A stretch of DNA of 64,000 bases from Rhizobiales bacterium 63-22 (GCA_001898995.1 MKVZ01000003.1:148473-212472); one strand, 5' to 3'. Positions 28,711 through 38,907 are shown, counted from the stretch's first letter. Made by a program: numbers and translations. The notes: a model not told the origin generated them from the sequence alone.

Positions 28711-30207
28711 TCAGGCGGCCGTGTCGACGCACAGATATTTGAGTTCGGTGAAGGCTTCGATGCCGTGGCGGGAGCCTTCCCGGCCGAGGCCGGATTGCTT
28801 CCAGCCGCCGAAGGGGACCGGGCCGCCCGTGATCTTCACGCGGTTTATGGCCACCATGCCGTATTCCAGCGCCCGGCCCAGCCGCATCTGCCGCGCGCCG
28901 TCCCTGGTCACGACATAGGCGACGAGGCCGTATTCCGTATCGTTGGCGCGGGCGACGACCTCGGCCTCGCTGTCGAAGGCAGTCACCGCTGCGACGGGGC
29001 CGAAGGTTTCCTCGCGCATGATCAGGGCGTCCGGCGAGGGATCGACGAGCAATGTCGGCTCGAAGAAGAGCGGACCGGCCGGATGGCGCTTCCCGCCCGT
29101 GACAAGCCGCGCGCCGCGCTTCAGCGCGTCGGCGACCTGTTCCTCGACTTTCGCGACGGCGCGCTCGTGCATGAGCGGGCCGATATCGACGGCATCGTTC
29201 AATCCGTTCCCGACCCGGAGCGCCGCGATACGCTTGCCGAAGGCCGCGACGAAGGCGTCCATGATCGCGCGCTGAACGAAGATGCGGTTCGCGGCCAGAC
29301 AATCCTGCCCGGATGTCGCGAATTTGGCGGCGATAGCGATATCGACGGCCCGGTCGAGATCGGCATCGTCGAAGACGATCAGCGGCGCGTGGCCGCCAAG
29401 CTCCATTACCAGCCGCTTCATGCTGGCCGCGCATTGGCCGGCGATCTGTTTCCCGATGCCCGTCGAGCCGGTGAAGCTCAAGGCCCTGACCCGCGCATCG
29501 TCGCAAAAGGCGCCGACGATGGTCGCGGCATCGCCGGTGAGCACGTTGAAGACGCCGGAGGGAAGACCGGCGCGTTCGCCCAGTTCCGCAAGCGCGAGCG
29601 CCGACAGCGGCGTTTCCGAAGACGGGTGCGCCACGACGGTGCATCCGGCGGCGAGTGCCGCGGCGGCCTTGCGTGTGATCATGGCGGCGGGAAAGTTCCA
29701 TGGCGTGACGATCCCGACGACGCCCAGCGCCTCCCGGCGCACGATCATCTCGGTATCGGGCAGGTGACTGGTCACGCCCTCGATATTGATCCTTTTGGCT
29801 TCCTCGGCGTACCATTCGATAAAGCCTGCGGCATAGTCGATTTCGCCGCGGGATTCGGCCAGCGGCTTGCCCTGTTCCAGCGTCATGACGAGCGCCAGAT
29901 CCTCCCGCGCCTCGATCATCAGTTCGTACCATCTGCGCAGGATCGCCGCGCGCTGCTGCGGCAGGAGCGAACGCCAGCCGGCAAAGGCCTTCGCCGCCGC
30001 GTCGACGGCGGCGAACGTCTCGGCCCTGTCGAGGCTGGCGACCCATGCAAGCGTTGCGGAAGACGCGGGATCGGCGACCTCGAAGCTTCCGCCGGCCTTG
30101 CCCGCGACCCAACGGCCGCCGACATAGGCAAGGTCTCGCAGCAAATGCCGGTCGCTCAGCCTCGACAGGGCTTCATGACGGGCGGTGCGGGCGTGGAGCG
30201 CGGTCAT
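28711..30207 (-). CDS. doeC: Aldehyde dehydrogenase DoeC (aspartate-semialdehyde dehydrogenase in ectoine catabolism)
   Basis: ALDH motifs VMELGGHAPLIVFDDADLD and FATSGQDCLAANRIFVQ; context. Confidence 0.85.
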   Translation of the reverse strand: MTALHARTARHEALSRLSDRHLLRDLAYVGGRWVAGKAGGSFEVADPASSATLAWVASLDRAETFAAVDAAAKAFAGWRSLLPQQRAAILRRWYELMIEAREDLALVMTLEQGKPLAESRGEIDYAAGFIEWYAEEAKRINIEGVTSHLPDTEMIVRREALGVVGIVTPWNFPAAMITRKAAAALAAGCTVVAHPSSETPLSALALAELGERAGLPSGVFNVLTGDAATIVGAFCDDARVRALSFTGSTGIGKQIAGQCAASMKRLVMELGGHAPLIVFDDADLDRAVDIAIAAKFATSGQDCLAANRIFVQRAIMDAFVAAFGKRIAALRVGNGLNDAVDIGPLMHERAVAKVEEQVADALKRGARLVTGGKRHPAGPLFFEPTLLVDPSPDALIMREETFGPVAAVTAFDSEAEVVARANDTEYGLVAYVVTRDGARQMRLGRALEYGMVAINRVKITGGPVPFGGWKQSGLGREGSRHGIEAFTELKYLCVDTAA

Positions 30208-30326
30208 CGGCAGGCCTCTTTTTCCAGATGTCCTATGCTCCCACGAAATGCCGCGAGAGATTGTCCATTGGCGATGGCCGGAGCAGACAAAGGGCCTAAA
30301 GAGAGAGGGGCCGGTAGAGAGTCTCT

Positions 30327-30821
30327 CTATTCGTCGCCGCGCGATTCTGGGGAAAGCAGGTCCGTGACCGGGAGCGTCGCTTCCTCTTTCACGGTCTTGG
30401 TCACGATATAGGTGAAATAGCGCTCGATGCCGATGTCGCGGTCGAGGAGGCCGTCGATCAGGCGCTGATAGGCATCGATATTGGCGGCCATGATCTTGAG
30501 GATGTAATCGACGCCGCCGCCGACCGCCCAGCAGGCCACGATCTCGGGCGTGGCCGCGACCGCGCGTTCGAAGCGGTCGAAGTCGGCCTGCCGGTGATTG
30601 GCGAGGGTGAGTTCGACCATGACGCTGGCGATCGGAGCCAGCCGGCGCAGCGACAGATGCGCATGATAGCCGGTGATGATGCCGGCTTTTTCCAGCTTCC
30701 GCAGGCGCAGCCAGCAGGGCGTGGGCGACAGGCCCGCCTTTTCCGCCAGCGCCAGCTTGGTGATGCGGCCATCGCGCTGAATGGCGTCCAGTATCCGCAG
30801 ATCGATTGCGTCAAGTTTCAT
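30327..30821 (-). CDS. doeX: Lrp/AsnC regulator DoeX
   Basis: MKLDAIDLRILDAIQRDGRITKLALAEKAGLSPTPCWLRLRKLEKAGII; adjacent to doeCD. Confidence 0.85.
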   Translation of the reverse strand: MKLDAIDLRILDAIQRDGRITKLALAEKAGLSPTPCWLRLRKLEKAGIITGYHAHLSLRRLAPIASVMVELTLANHRQADFDRFERAVAATPEIVACWAVGGGVDYILKIMAANIDAYQRLIDGLLDRDIGIERYFTYIVTKTVKEEATLPVTDLLSPESRGDE

Positions 30822-30901
30822 TTTCGAGAACTGCTATATGTCCACCCATGGTTCCGTGACCAATGGCATTCAAAAGCCGGACTGACAAGCGCCATCCGGC
30901 T

Positions 30902-31963
30902 TCAGGGCCGGAAAGGGATCACGCTCCCGCGTTCGATCAGGGGCGCTTGCAGCACGATGCGCGCGGGCACGTCGTTTCCACCGCCGAGATGCAGGAGCAT
31001 GCGTTCGGCCGCCGCCCGGCCCATCTCATAAGCCGGGTTCACGATGCCGGTGATCGGAGGCTGAAAGACCGAATACCAATCCTGATCGTCGAAGGCGATG
31101 AGCGAAATGTCGTCCGGGACGCGCAATCCGGCCTTTTTCAGCCCGACCAGCGCGCCGAGGGTCATCATGTTGTTCGTCACGAAAAGCGCGGTCGGACGAT
31201 CCGGCAGCCGCGTCAATGCGCCCATCGCTTTTTCTCCGCCGGTCGCCAGAAGATCGGCGCGAAAGACATAGTCTTCCCGGAATTCCATGCCGGCCATCAT
31301 CAGCGCCTCGCGATACCCCTCCAGCCGCTGCACGTCGAAGGAGGCGATGAGCGGGCCGGTGACGATGCCGATATGCCGGTGGCCATGACCGACGAGGTAT
31401 GAAACCGCCGTCCGGGCCGCCGCCCGGTTGTCGATCACAACGGCGTCGAGATCGAGGTTCGCAATGTCGGAATCCACCAGCACCACCGGTATGCCCTGGC
31501 TTTGCGCCCGCAGGATATGCGTGCCCGCCATGGCCGACGAAGCGATGATCATGCCGTCGATCTGCTTCTTGGCCAGCAGTCCCACCAGCTCCTTTTCACG
31601 CTCTATCCTGTTGCCGCTATTGGCGAAAATGACGCTATACCCATCTTCCGCGAGGCGCGACTCCACCCCGCTCGCCACGCCGCCGAAGAAGGGGTTGGAA
31701 ACATCGGCGACGACCAGCCCCACGGTGTGGGTCTGCCGGCTGCGCAGGCTCGCCGCTACCGAGTTGACGACATAGCCGAGGCGCTGCGCGGTCTCCGTCA
31801 CCAGCGCCGCCGTCTCCGCGGCGTAGCCGCCTTCCATGCCGGAGAGCACGCGCGACACCGTCGCCTTGGAAACCCCCGCCACTCTGGCGACGTCGTCCAT
31901 CGTCGGCCGCCTGATGCGGCCATCCGCTTTTTCCGGAGGTCTGGCGCGCGTTTTCTTCTTCAT
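30902..31963 (-). CDS. LacI-family transcriptional regulator
   Basis: PTMDDVARVAGVSKATVSRVLSG. Confidence 0.95.
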   Translation of the reverse strand: MKKKTRARPPEKADGRIRRPTMDDVARVAGVSKATVSRVLSGMEGGYAAETAALVTETAQRLGYVVNSVAASLRSRQTHTVGLVVADVSNPFFGGVASGVESRLAEDGYSVIFANSGNRIEREKELVGLLAKKQIDGMIIASSAMAGTHILRAQSQGIPVVLVDSDIANLDLDAVVIDNRAAARTAVSYLVGHGHRHIGIVTGPLIASFDVQRLEGYREALMMAGMEFREDYVFRADLLATGGEKAMGALTRLPDRPTALFVTNNMMTLGALVGLKKAGLRVPDDISLIAFDDQDWYSVFQPPITGIVNPAYEMGRAAAERMLLHLGGGNDVPARIVLQAPLIERGSVIPFRP

Positions 31964-32932
31964 TTACGCGGAATCGGTCAGCACCTTTTCAGGGCTGGCG
32001 ATCTGGTTGCCGATCAGGACGAGGATATCGGGTTCGATCTGGCCGTCGTCGACATCGAACGTACCGCAGCGGACGATCATCTGGCGCAGCGGAATGTCGC
32101 GTGTAATGCGCTCGAGCACCACTCTCGAAGCGGTCGGCTTGCCGCTCGACGTGCTGTAGGAACTCTGGATGCCGGTCAGGAAGCGCTGGCCGGGACGTTG
32201 CAGGCACGAGAAAGCCGCGTGGCCGATGCAGCTTTTCATGACCCGCTCATATTCGATATTGAACAGACAGCCGGACAGGGCGGTCATCACGCCATCGTAT
32301 TTCAGCGTGGTCAGGCGCTGCGAGCCGTTGGAGCGATGCCGGATGCGCTCCAGCAGGCGGGTGACGAAAACGCCGTCCTTTTCCCGGATGGAGAACAGGC
32401 TGCGGAGGACGCGGCCGGAGCCGTCGAAAGTGTAGTTGTAGCGGAAATAGAAACCCTCGTATTTCTTCAGAATGTCGTTGCCCGGATGCAGGAGGGCGGA
32501 GATCGCTTCGAGCGGGCTGTTCCCGTCGCCGTCCGAAACGGTCCGCCGGCCGGCGCGATGGCCTTCCACGATGGCGCGCAATTCTGAAGGCGGCAGGAAT
32601 ATTTCGTCGATGTCCACGCCGAAGAAATCCGATGTGCGCTTCAGCACATGGATGGAGGGATTGATCTGCCCCGAAAGATACTTGTTGAACTGCTGCCGGT
32701 TGACGCCGATCTTGCGGCAGACATGCGAGATGGAGGGGTAGAACGAGCACAGATATCTGAGGTTTACGGAAATGAACCCCGACTGCGGATCGGGTTTGCG
32801 GGACGCCGTTTGTACAGAAGACTGCCGTGCCAAGAGCGCTCTCGCCGGATTTTGAGCATATGTGCTTAAACTAGCGGAGAATTGCGAAATTGTCCAATAC
32901 CTTATGTGCGGTATTGTCTCCCTCGACAACAA
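31964..32932 (-). CDS. XRE-family HTH regulator with uncharacterised C-terminal domain; start uncertain
   Basis: ISHVCRKIGVNRQQFNKYLSGQINPSIHVLKRTSDFFGVDIDEIFLP; abuts the LacI gene. Confidence 0.8.
   Translation of the reverse strand: MLSRETIPHIRYWTISQFSASLSTYAQNPARALLARQSSVQTASRKPDPQSGFISVNLRYLCSFYPSISHVCRKIGVNRQQFNKYLSGQINPSIHVLKRTSDFFGVDIDEIFLPPSELRAIVEGHRAGRRTVSDGDGNSPLEAISALLHPGNDILKKYEGFYFRYNYTFDGSGRVLRSLFSIREKDGVFVTRLLERIRHRSNGSQRLTTLKYDGVMTALSGCLFNIEYERVMKSCIGHAAFSCLQRPGQRFLTGIQSSYSTSSGKPTASRVVLERITRDIPLRQMIVRCGTFDVDDGQIEPDILVLIGNQIASPEKVLTDSA
32856..32892. promoter_or_regulatory. Candidate operator, copy 1
   Basis: GCATATGTGC-N15-ATTGCGAAATTG; paired with 34579-34615. Confidence 0.45.
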
Positions 32933-32990
32933 CGCTTTTCTGCCGGGAGCCGGTTCGCGGGGACCGGGCAGCTACGCTTGAGGGTGCGTC

Positions 32991-34436
32991 ATGTTTCATT
33001 CCTCTCCCGAGCCGGGCATCGCGCCTTCCGATCCGTCGTGGTGGTTCGCGGATGCGCTGAAGCAGGAGGGCGGCGAGCCGCCCGCGCCCGGCCTGACCGG
33101 AGAGATCGCCGTCGACGTCGCTGTGGTGGGCGGCGGTTATACCGGAATGTGGACGGCGCTGGCCCTCAAGAGACGCAAGCCCGATCTTCGCGTCGCGCTC
33201 ATCGAGGCGTCGCTGTGCGGCGGTGAGGCCAGCGGCAAGAACGGCGGCGTCGTGCACGGCTACTGGGCGTCGCTGCCCGGACTGATCGAACTTCTGGGCC
33301 CCAACGGCGCGCTGGCCATCGCGCGTGCCGGCGCCAGAGCGCAGGCCGGGCTTCGCGCATTCGCGAAGGAGGCCGACCGCGACGTCTGGCTGCGCGAGGG
33401 CGGCAGCCTGCGCGTCTCCACCACGCCGTCGCAGGATATCAAGGTGGCGCGCATGGTCGAGGCGGCGCGCGGGCTGGGCGTGGCGGACATGGCGCAGCCA
33501 CTGTCCCCGGCGGAACTGGCCGCACGCTTCCGGTCGCCGGTTTTACGCGGCGGGGTATACCTGCCGGAAGGCGGCACGGTCCACCCCGCCCGGCTCGCCC
33601 GCGCCCTGCGCAAGGCCGTCATCCGCGCCGGCGTTCAGCTTTACGAGAACACGCGCATGACCGGTCTCGACAGGAGCACCGGGAGCGCCCCCAGCCGGGT
33701 GCGCACGGCGCAGGGCCAGATCGTCGCCCGCGAGGTCGTGCTGGCGACCAATGTGGGGCTGGCCTCCGATCCGCATATCAAGCCCCATGTGACGGTGTTC
33801 TCCAGCTTCGCGCTGATGAGCGAGCCGGCGCCCGACAGGCTGGAGGCAATGGGCTGGACCGACGATCTCGGCATCGCCGACCTGCGCATGTTCGTGCATT
33901 ATTTCCGCAAGACCGCGGACGGCCGCGTCCTGATCGGAACAGGGGGAGGGCCGCTCGGCTATAACGGCAACCCCGCAGCCCGGCATCTTCGCGAGGACAA
34001 ACCGGCCGTCGTGCGCGTGGAACGGGGACTGAAGCGCCTGATCCCGGCATTCGCGGACGTGCCGGTCGCCGGATCGTGGGGCGGTCCCATCGATATCTCC
34101 TCCGACCGCATTCCGTTCTTCGGGACCTTTCCCGGCACGCGGGTTCATTATGGCTGCGGCTTTTCCGGGCACGGGGTCAATCCCACCTATATCGCCGGCC
34201 AGTGCCTGGCCTCGCTGGCGCTGGGCGAACGCAACATGTGGACCAGCCTGCCGCTGTGCACGCGCGACCTGCCGCGCCTGCCGCCCGAGCCGTTTCGCTT
34301 TCTCGGCGGCTACGCCATCCGGCGGGCGATCATTTCCTGCGAGGATGCCGAGGAACGCGGGGAGAAGGGATCGCCGCTCGCCCGTGGCGTGTCCATGCTC
34401 CCGCGTCTCTTCGGCCTCAGGATCGGCACGCGCTGA
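32991..34436 (+). CDS. FAD-dependent oxidoreductase (DAO family, gamma-glutamylputrescine-oxidase-like)
   Basis: VDVAVVGGGYTGMWTALALKRRKPDLRVALIEA; GCGFSGHGVNPTYIAGQCLA. Confidence 0.88.
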   Translation: MFHSSPEPGIAPSDPSWWFADALKQEGGEPPAPGLTGEIAVDVAVVGGGYTGMWTALALKRRKPDLRVALIEASLCGGEASGKNGGVVHGYWASLPGLIELLGPNGALAIARAGARAQAGLRAFAKEADRDVWLREGGSLRVSTTPSQDIKVARMVEAARGLGVADMAQPLSPAELAARFRSPVLRGGVYLPEGGTVHPARLARALRKAVIRAGVQLYENTRMTGLDRSTGSAPSRVRTAQGQIVAREVVLATNVGLASDPHIKPHVTVFSSFALMSEPAPDRLEAMGWTDDLGIADLRMFVHYFRKTADGRVLIGTGGGPLGYNGNPAARHLREDKPAVVRVERGLKRLIPAFADVPVAGSWGGPIDISSDRIPFFGTFPGTRVHYGCGFSGHGVNPTYIAGQCLASLALGERNMWTSLPLCTRDLPRLPPEPFRFLGGYAIRRAIISCEDAEERGEKGSPLARGVSMLPRLFGLRIGTR

Positions 34437-34578
34437 AACTGCTGGTTGCTAAAAGCATAATTACCCTCCTTTATGTAGAATTTTCAAGATATGGCGGCGT
34501 ATCACGAAAGAAACTCCTTTAGATGGGGGTTCGTTCTTTTGTTTTTTCAATCTATACAATAATCGTAACTTTCATTGC

Positions 34579-34615
34579 GCACATATGCGTCAATATGCAA
34601 AAGATTGCGAAATTG
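34579..34615. promoter_or_regulatory. Candidate operator, copy 2
   Basis: GCACATATGC-N15-ATTGCGAAATTG; same spacing as copy 1, decamer inverted. Confidence 0.45.
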
Positions 34616-34697
34616 AAAGCCCGGATGCTTGTTGTAGAATTCATAAAGTAACTTTCGGAGGCGAAGCCTGAAGCATTCCGGGCTGGCCTGGTGCGAA

Positions 34698-35975
34698 ATG
34701 CCTGAAAACAACGAGATGGAGCGGAGGCTTTCAGTGAAGTGTGATGCGATCGTAATCGGTGGCGGCGTCGTGGGCCTGAGCGCCGCGCTGTGCCTTCTGG
34801 AAGCCGGATTGAAGCAAGTGCTGATCCTGGAGCGTCAGGTTCTGGCGTCGGGCGGCACAGGACTGGGCACGGGGTCGGTCCATACGCAGCGGTGGTTCGC
34901 CACCGACTCCGACCTCGTCCTGCGCAGCAAGCACATTATTTCGCAGATTTCTGAGCGCAGCGGCGGGGTGTTCCAGCTTTTCAGCGTCGGGCGGCTCACC
35001 GTGGTGGGTGAGGCCGATGCGCAGATCGTGGTCGATTACGGCCGGCACCTGCGCGATTGCGGCATCGAGGCGGTCGAGCTTTCGCCCGAGGCCCTGCTCA
35101 AGCGCTATCCGGGCATGAACGTCTCCGACGTCGGCGCGGCCCTGTTCACGCCCGAGGACGGCGTGGTCTATCCTCCCGCGATGATCTGGGCGCTGGCCGG
35201 CGCGATCCGGCGGGCCGGCGGCAATATATGGGAGGGCTGCGGCGCGAGCCGCATCGTCATCGAGAACGGCGCGACGCGCGGGGTGCAGCTATTGAACGGC
35301 GACGTGCTGGAATGCGGCCGCGTGGTGGTGGCCGCCGGGGTCTGGTCGCGGCGCGTGCTGCAATCCTCGGGGCTCGACCTCGCGCTCAAGCATTCCATCA
35401 CCCACAACACGGTCGTCACCGTCGGGCGCGTCGATCGCTGGAGCGAGGTGCCGTCGCTGCTCGACGGCGTGCAGGGGATCATCGCCATCCCGCGCAACCC
35501 CGGCACCATCATGTCCGCCAACACGGCCGGCGAATACGAATCGCCGAGCGCCACCGCCGAACGGGTGCTGAACGCGACCACGGTCGAACTGCGCGAGGCG
35601 AGCGAGGTTTTCCGGCAGGAAACCGCCGTCCAGCAGCGTGAGGTGATGATGCAACTGCGCCACCGCTACAGGGACTACGACATTCGCGGCGTCGTCGGCC
35701 ACTGGGCCGGCCTTCTGGACGGGACGCCCGACAACCATCCCTATATCGGCCCCTATCCGGGCGTCGGCGGCCTGTGGGTTGGCTGCGGCCTCACCGGCTA
35801 CGGCGTGCAGCGCGGCCCCGGCGTGGGCGAGACGCTGGCCGCGCTCGCCATGGACAAGGAGCCGCAGGTGGACGTCAGTCATTACGGTCTGGGGCGCTTC
35901 GACGCGAAGCGCGACTTCAGGATCGACCTCAGCAGCGACAATCCATTCGCGGGATTCAGGACCACGCCCGCATGA
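34698..35975 (+). CDS. FAD-dependent oxidoreductase (DAO family)
   Basis: CDAIVIGGGVVGLSAALCLLEAGLKQVLILE; GCGLTGYGVQRGPGVGETLA. Confidence 0.88.
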   Translation: MPENNEMERRLSVKCDAIVIGGGVVGLSAALCLLEAGLKQVLILERQVLASGGTGLGTGSVHTQRWFATDSDLVLRSKHIISQISERSGGVFQLFSVGRLTVVGEADAQIVVDYGRHLRDCGIEAVELSPEALLKRYPGMNVSDVGAALFTPEDGVVYPPAMIWALAGAIRRAGGNIWEGCGASRIVIENGATRGVQLLNGDVLECGRVVVAAGVWSRRVLQSSGLDLALKHSITHNTVVTVGRVDRWSEVPSLLDGVQGIIAIPRNPGTIMSANTAGEYESPSATAERVLNATTVELREASEVFRQETAVQQREVMMQLRHRYRDYDIRGVVGHWAGLLDGTPDNHPYIGPYPGVGGLWVGCGLTGYGVQRGPGVGETLAALAMDKEPQVDVSHYGLGRFDAKRDFRIDLSSDNPFAGFRTTPA

Positions 35976-36167
35976 TGAAGGAAGTTTTGCATTCGCCACA
36001 CGGAAACCGGAACAGGGAGGGACGAAAGACGGCACGTTTTATAAGGTGAGCGAAGCCGCCGGACCGGGTCCGGGCTTCTGCTTCCCGCAAGTCCTGCCCG
36101 ACAATACCTGCATTGAAACAACAAATAACAGCAATGTAGTTCAGGGAACACAGAGGAGATTCATGCG

Positions 36168-37196
36168 ATGAAACTTGCAAAGCTTGTCAGTCTGCTGGCC
36201 GCCGGGGCTTTTGCCCTTTTCGGCGTCGTCGGCGTCTCTTCCGCCCTAGCGGCGGATCCGGTCACCATCGCCTATCAGCCGCTCGTTGCCATCCCGCAAG
36301 GCGCGATGAAGCAGGAAAAATGGTTCGAGAAAGCCGCCGGCGTACCGGTGGAGTGGAAGAATTTCAGCTCCGGCGCCGACGTCAACACCGCCTTCGCCGC
36401 CGGCGCGGTCGATATCGGGCTGGTCGGCCTGCCGGCCTTTGTGTCGGGCGTGGCGCAGGGCATTCCCTACAAGCTGATCATGCTCTACGACGTGCCCGGC
36501 TCCATGTCGGGCCTGGTGGTGCGCGAGGGATCGGGCATCAAGACGGTGGCCGACCTCAAGGGCAAGCGCATCGGCGTGCCGTTCGGCTCGGGCGCCGACT
36601 ACATGCTGCAGGGCGCGTTGAAGGAAAACGGCCTGACGGCGGATGACGTCTCGCTGGTCAACCTCCAGCCGCAGCCCATCGTCGCCGCCTGGACCACGGG
36701 CCAGATCGACGCCGCCTATATCTGGTCGCCGATCCTGACCAAGCTTCTGGAGCAGAAGGGCAAGCTGATCCTCACCGACGGCGACATGGCCAAGAAGGGC
36801 TATTTCGCCGGCGACGTCGGGCTGGTGTCCGACAAGTTTGCCAAGGAGCATCCCGACCTGGTCAAGGCCTGGGTGGAACAGAACCTGCGCGCGGTGGCTT
36901 GGGTCAACGGCGACAAGCCCGGCGTCTATGACGCGATGATGAAGGAGTACGAGCTGACGCCGGAGCAGTTCAAGCTGTCGGCGCTGCCGCCGGCCAACGT
37001 CTTCCCGACGCGTGACGAGCAGCTCGCGCCGCAATGGTTCGGCGATGGGGCCAAGGGCATCATCAAGGCTTCGGCGCGCATCGGCGAGTTCCTCAAGGCC
37101 AACAAGCTCATCACCACGGCGCCGACCGAAGCGCAGTTGACCGAGCGGGTGGATCCGGGCTTTCTTGAAAAGGCGACCACTCCGAAAGCGCCTTGA
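36168..37196 (+). CDS. ABC substrate-binding protein (taurine/sulfonate/nitrate-type)
   Basis: Signal peptide; VTIAYQPLVAIPQGAMKQEKWFEKAAG...; DIGLVGLPAFVSGVAQG. Confidence 0.88.
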   Translation: MKLAKLVSLLAAGAFALFGVVGVSSALAADPVTIAYQPLVAIPQGAMKQEKWFEKAAGVPVEWKNFSSGADVNTAFAAGAVDIGLVGLPAFVSGVAQGIPYKLIMLYDVPGSMSGLVVREGSGIKTVADLKGKRIGVPFGSGADYMLQGALKENGLTADDVSLVNLQPQPIVAAWTTGQIDAAYIWSPILTKLLEQKGKLILTDGDMAKKGYFAGDVGLVSDKFAKEHPDLVKAWVEQNLRAVAWVNGDKPGVYDAMMKEYELTPEQFKLSALPPANVFPTRDEQLAPQWFGDGAKGIIKASARIGEFLKANKLITTAPTEAQLTERVDPGFLEKATTPKAP

Positions 37197-37282
37197 CCGA
37201 ACCATAAGGCGGGCGGCGCGGCGGACGCGCCGTCGCGCCACGGGGTCATCCTGTCCATTCGCGCAAATGGAGACGCAAGCTC

Positions 37283-38083
37283 ATGGGCGACAAGAACTCC
37301 AATAATACTTCCTATCCCCGTTACGTGATCTGGGGGGTCAGCGGCCTGTCCGTTCTGGCCTTCCTCGTCATCTGGGACGTGGCCGCGAATTCCGGCGGTG
37401 TTTCGGCCACCTTCCTGCCCTCGCCGTCGGCTGTCTGGGGAGCGCTGGTCGACGCGCAGACGCAGGGCTATCGCGGCTTCACCATCCTCGACCACACCGC
37501 CTTCAGCCTCTACCGCGTCTTTTCGGGCTTCGCGCTCGCGGTGCTGCTCGGCGTGCCGGTCGGCCTGCTGATGGGCCGCTACGAGCTTCTCCATGCCGCC
37601 ATCGATCCCTTCGTGGAGTTTTTCCGGCCGCTGCCGCCGCTCGGCTACTACATGTTGCTGGTGCTGTGGCTGGGGATCGGCGAATCGTCGAAGATCGTGC
37701 TTCTGTTCCTCACCGGCTTTCCGGTCATGGTCGTGTCGGCCTCGGCGGCGGTGCGTAACGTGCAGCAAAACCACCTCAGGGTCGCCCGTTCGCTCGGCCT
37801 CAACGAACGGCAGGTGTTTTGGTCGGTGATCTTCCCGTCCACGCTGCCGGCCCTTTTCACGGCGGCGCGGTTGACCATCGGCGTTACCTTCGGTTCGCTG
37901 GTCGCCGCCGAAATCGTCGCCGCAACGCGGGGCCTCGGCTTCGTGATCCTCAATTCGAGCCAGTATCTTCGTACGGAGTATGTCTTCATGGGAATTCTGA
38001 TCGTCGGCGTGATCGCCATGATCCTTGACAAGCTGGCCTCGACGGTCGAGCGCTGGGTGGTGCCATGGGCGGGCAGGGGATGA
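37283..38083 (+). CDS. ABC transporter permease (TauC/SsuC-like)
   Basis: FFRPLPPLGYYMLLVLWLGIGESSKIVLLFLTGFPVM; VFWSVIFPSTLPALFTAARLTIG. Confidence 0.92.
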   Translation: MGDKNSNNTSYPRYVIWGVSGLSVLAFLVIWDVAANSGGVSATFLPSPSAVWGALVDAQTQGYRGFTILDHTAFSLYRVFSGFALAVLLGVPVGLLMGRYELLHAAIDPFVEFFRPLPPLGYYMLLVLWLGIGESSKIVLLFLTGFPVMVVSASAAVRNVQQNHLRVARSLGLNERQVFWSVIFPSTLPALFTAARLTIGVTFGSLVAAEIVAATRGLGFVILNSSQYLRTEYVFMGILIVGVIAMILDKLASTVERWVVPWAGRG

Positions 38084-38907
38084 GCATGCACGGTTCCTTC
38101 ACATCCGGGCGCGCGGCGGTATCCACCGACGTGCCGCTTCTCGATCTGCGCGGCATCAAGGTGCAGTTCGGCGACCTCATGGCGCTGGGCGGCATCGACC
38201 TGCAAATCAGGGAGGGCGAATTCGTCGCCGTCGTCGGCCCGTCGGGCTGCGGCAAGAGCACGCTGATGCACGTCATCGCCGGCTTCACGCGGCCCACCGG
38301 CGGCTCGATCCTGCTCAACGGCAAGCCGATCACCGCGCCCGGCGCCGACCGCACGGTGGTGCTGCAACAGGCGACGCTGTTTCCATGGCTCACGGTGCGC
38401 AAGAACGTGGAGCTGGGGCCGCGCGCCCGCGGCGTGCCGGAAAAGGAGCGCAATCGCCTCGTCGAGCATTATCTGGAGCTGGTCGGCCTGTCGAACGCCA
38501 TGAACCGGCGGCCCTACGAATTGTCGGGCGGCATGCAGCAGCGCGTGTCGCTGGCCCGCGCGCTCGCCAACGACACCAAGATCCTGCTGGTGGACGAGCC
38601 ATTCGGCGCGCTGGACGCGCTGACGCGGGAAAAGATGCAGCGCGAGATCGTGCGCATCTGGCACGAGACGGGCAAGACGGTGCTGTTCATCACCCATGAC
38701 GTGGAGGAAGCCGCCTTCTGCGCCACCTCCATCGTGGTGATGGGCGCCAATCCCGGCCATGTCATCGAGCGGATCGACGCGCCCTTCTCGCGCATGTACG
38801 CCACGCACCAGATGAAGGCGCGCGCCATCCGCTCGCTGCCCGATTATATCGAACTGCGCGAAAGCGTGCTGCGCAAGGTGCTGGGACCGGAGGTGGACGA
38901 GGACTGA
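38080..38907 (+). CDS. ABC transporter ATP-binding protein (TauB/SsuB-like)
   Basis: GPSGCGKST, LSGGMQQRVSLARAL, LLVDEPFGALDALTR; ATGA overlap with permease. Confidence 0.93.
   Translation: MSMHGSFTSGRAAVSTDVPLLDLRGIKVQFGDLMALGGIDLQIREGEFVAVVGPSGCGKSTLMHVIAGFTRPTGGSILLNGKPITAPGADRTVVLQQATLFPWLTVRKNVELGPRARGVPEKERNRLVEHYLELVGLSNAMNRRPYELSGGMQQRVSLARALANDTKILLVDEPFGALDALTREKMQREIVRIWHETGKTVLFITHDVEEAAFCATSIVVMGANPGHVIERIDAPFSRMYATHQMKARAIRSLPDYIELRESVLRKVLGPEVDED

Noticed and set aside
27299-30112. 937-aa minus-strand ORF read as a single fusion protein
   Set aside because: Only the last 459 codons (doeD from ATG 28678) are protein-like; the first part is a frame-shifted reading of the aldehyde dehydrogenase gene.
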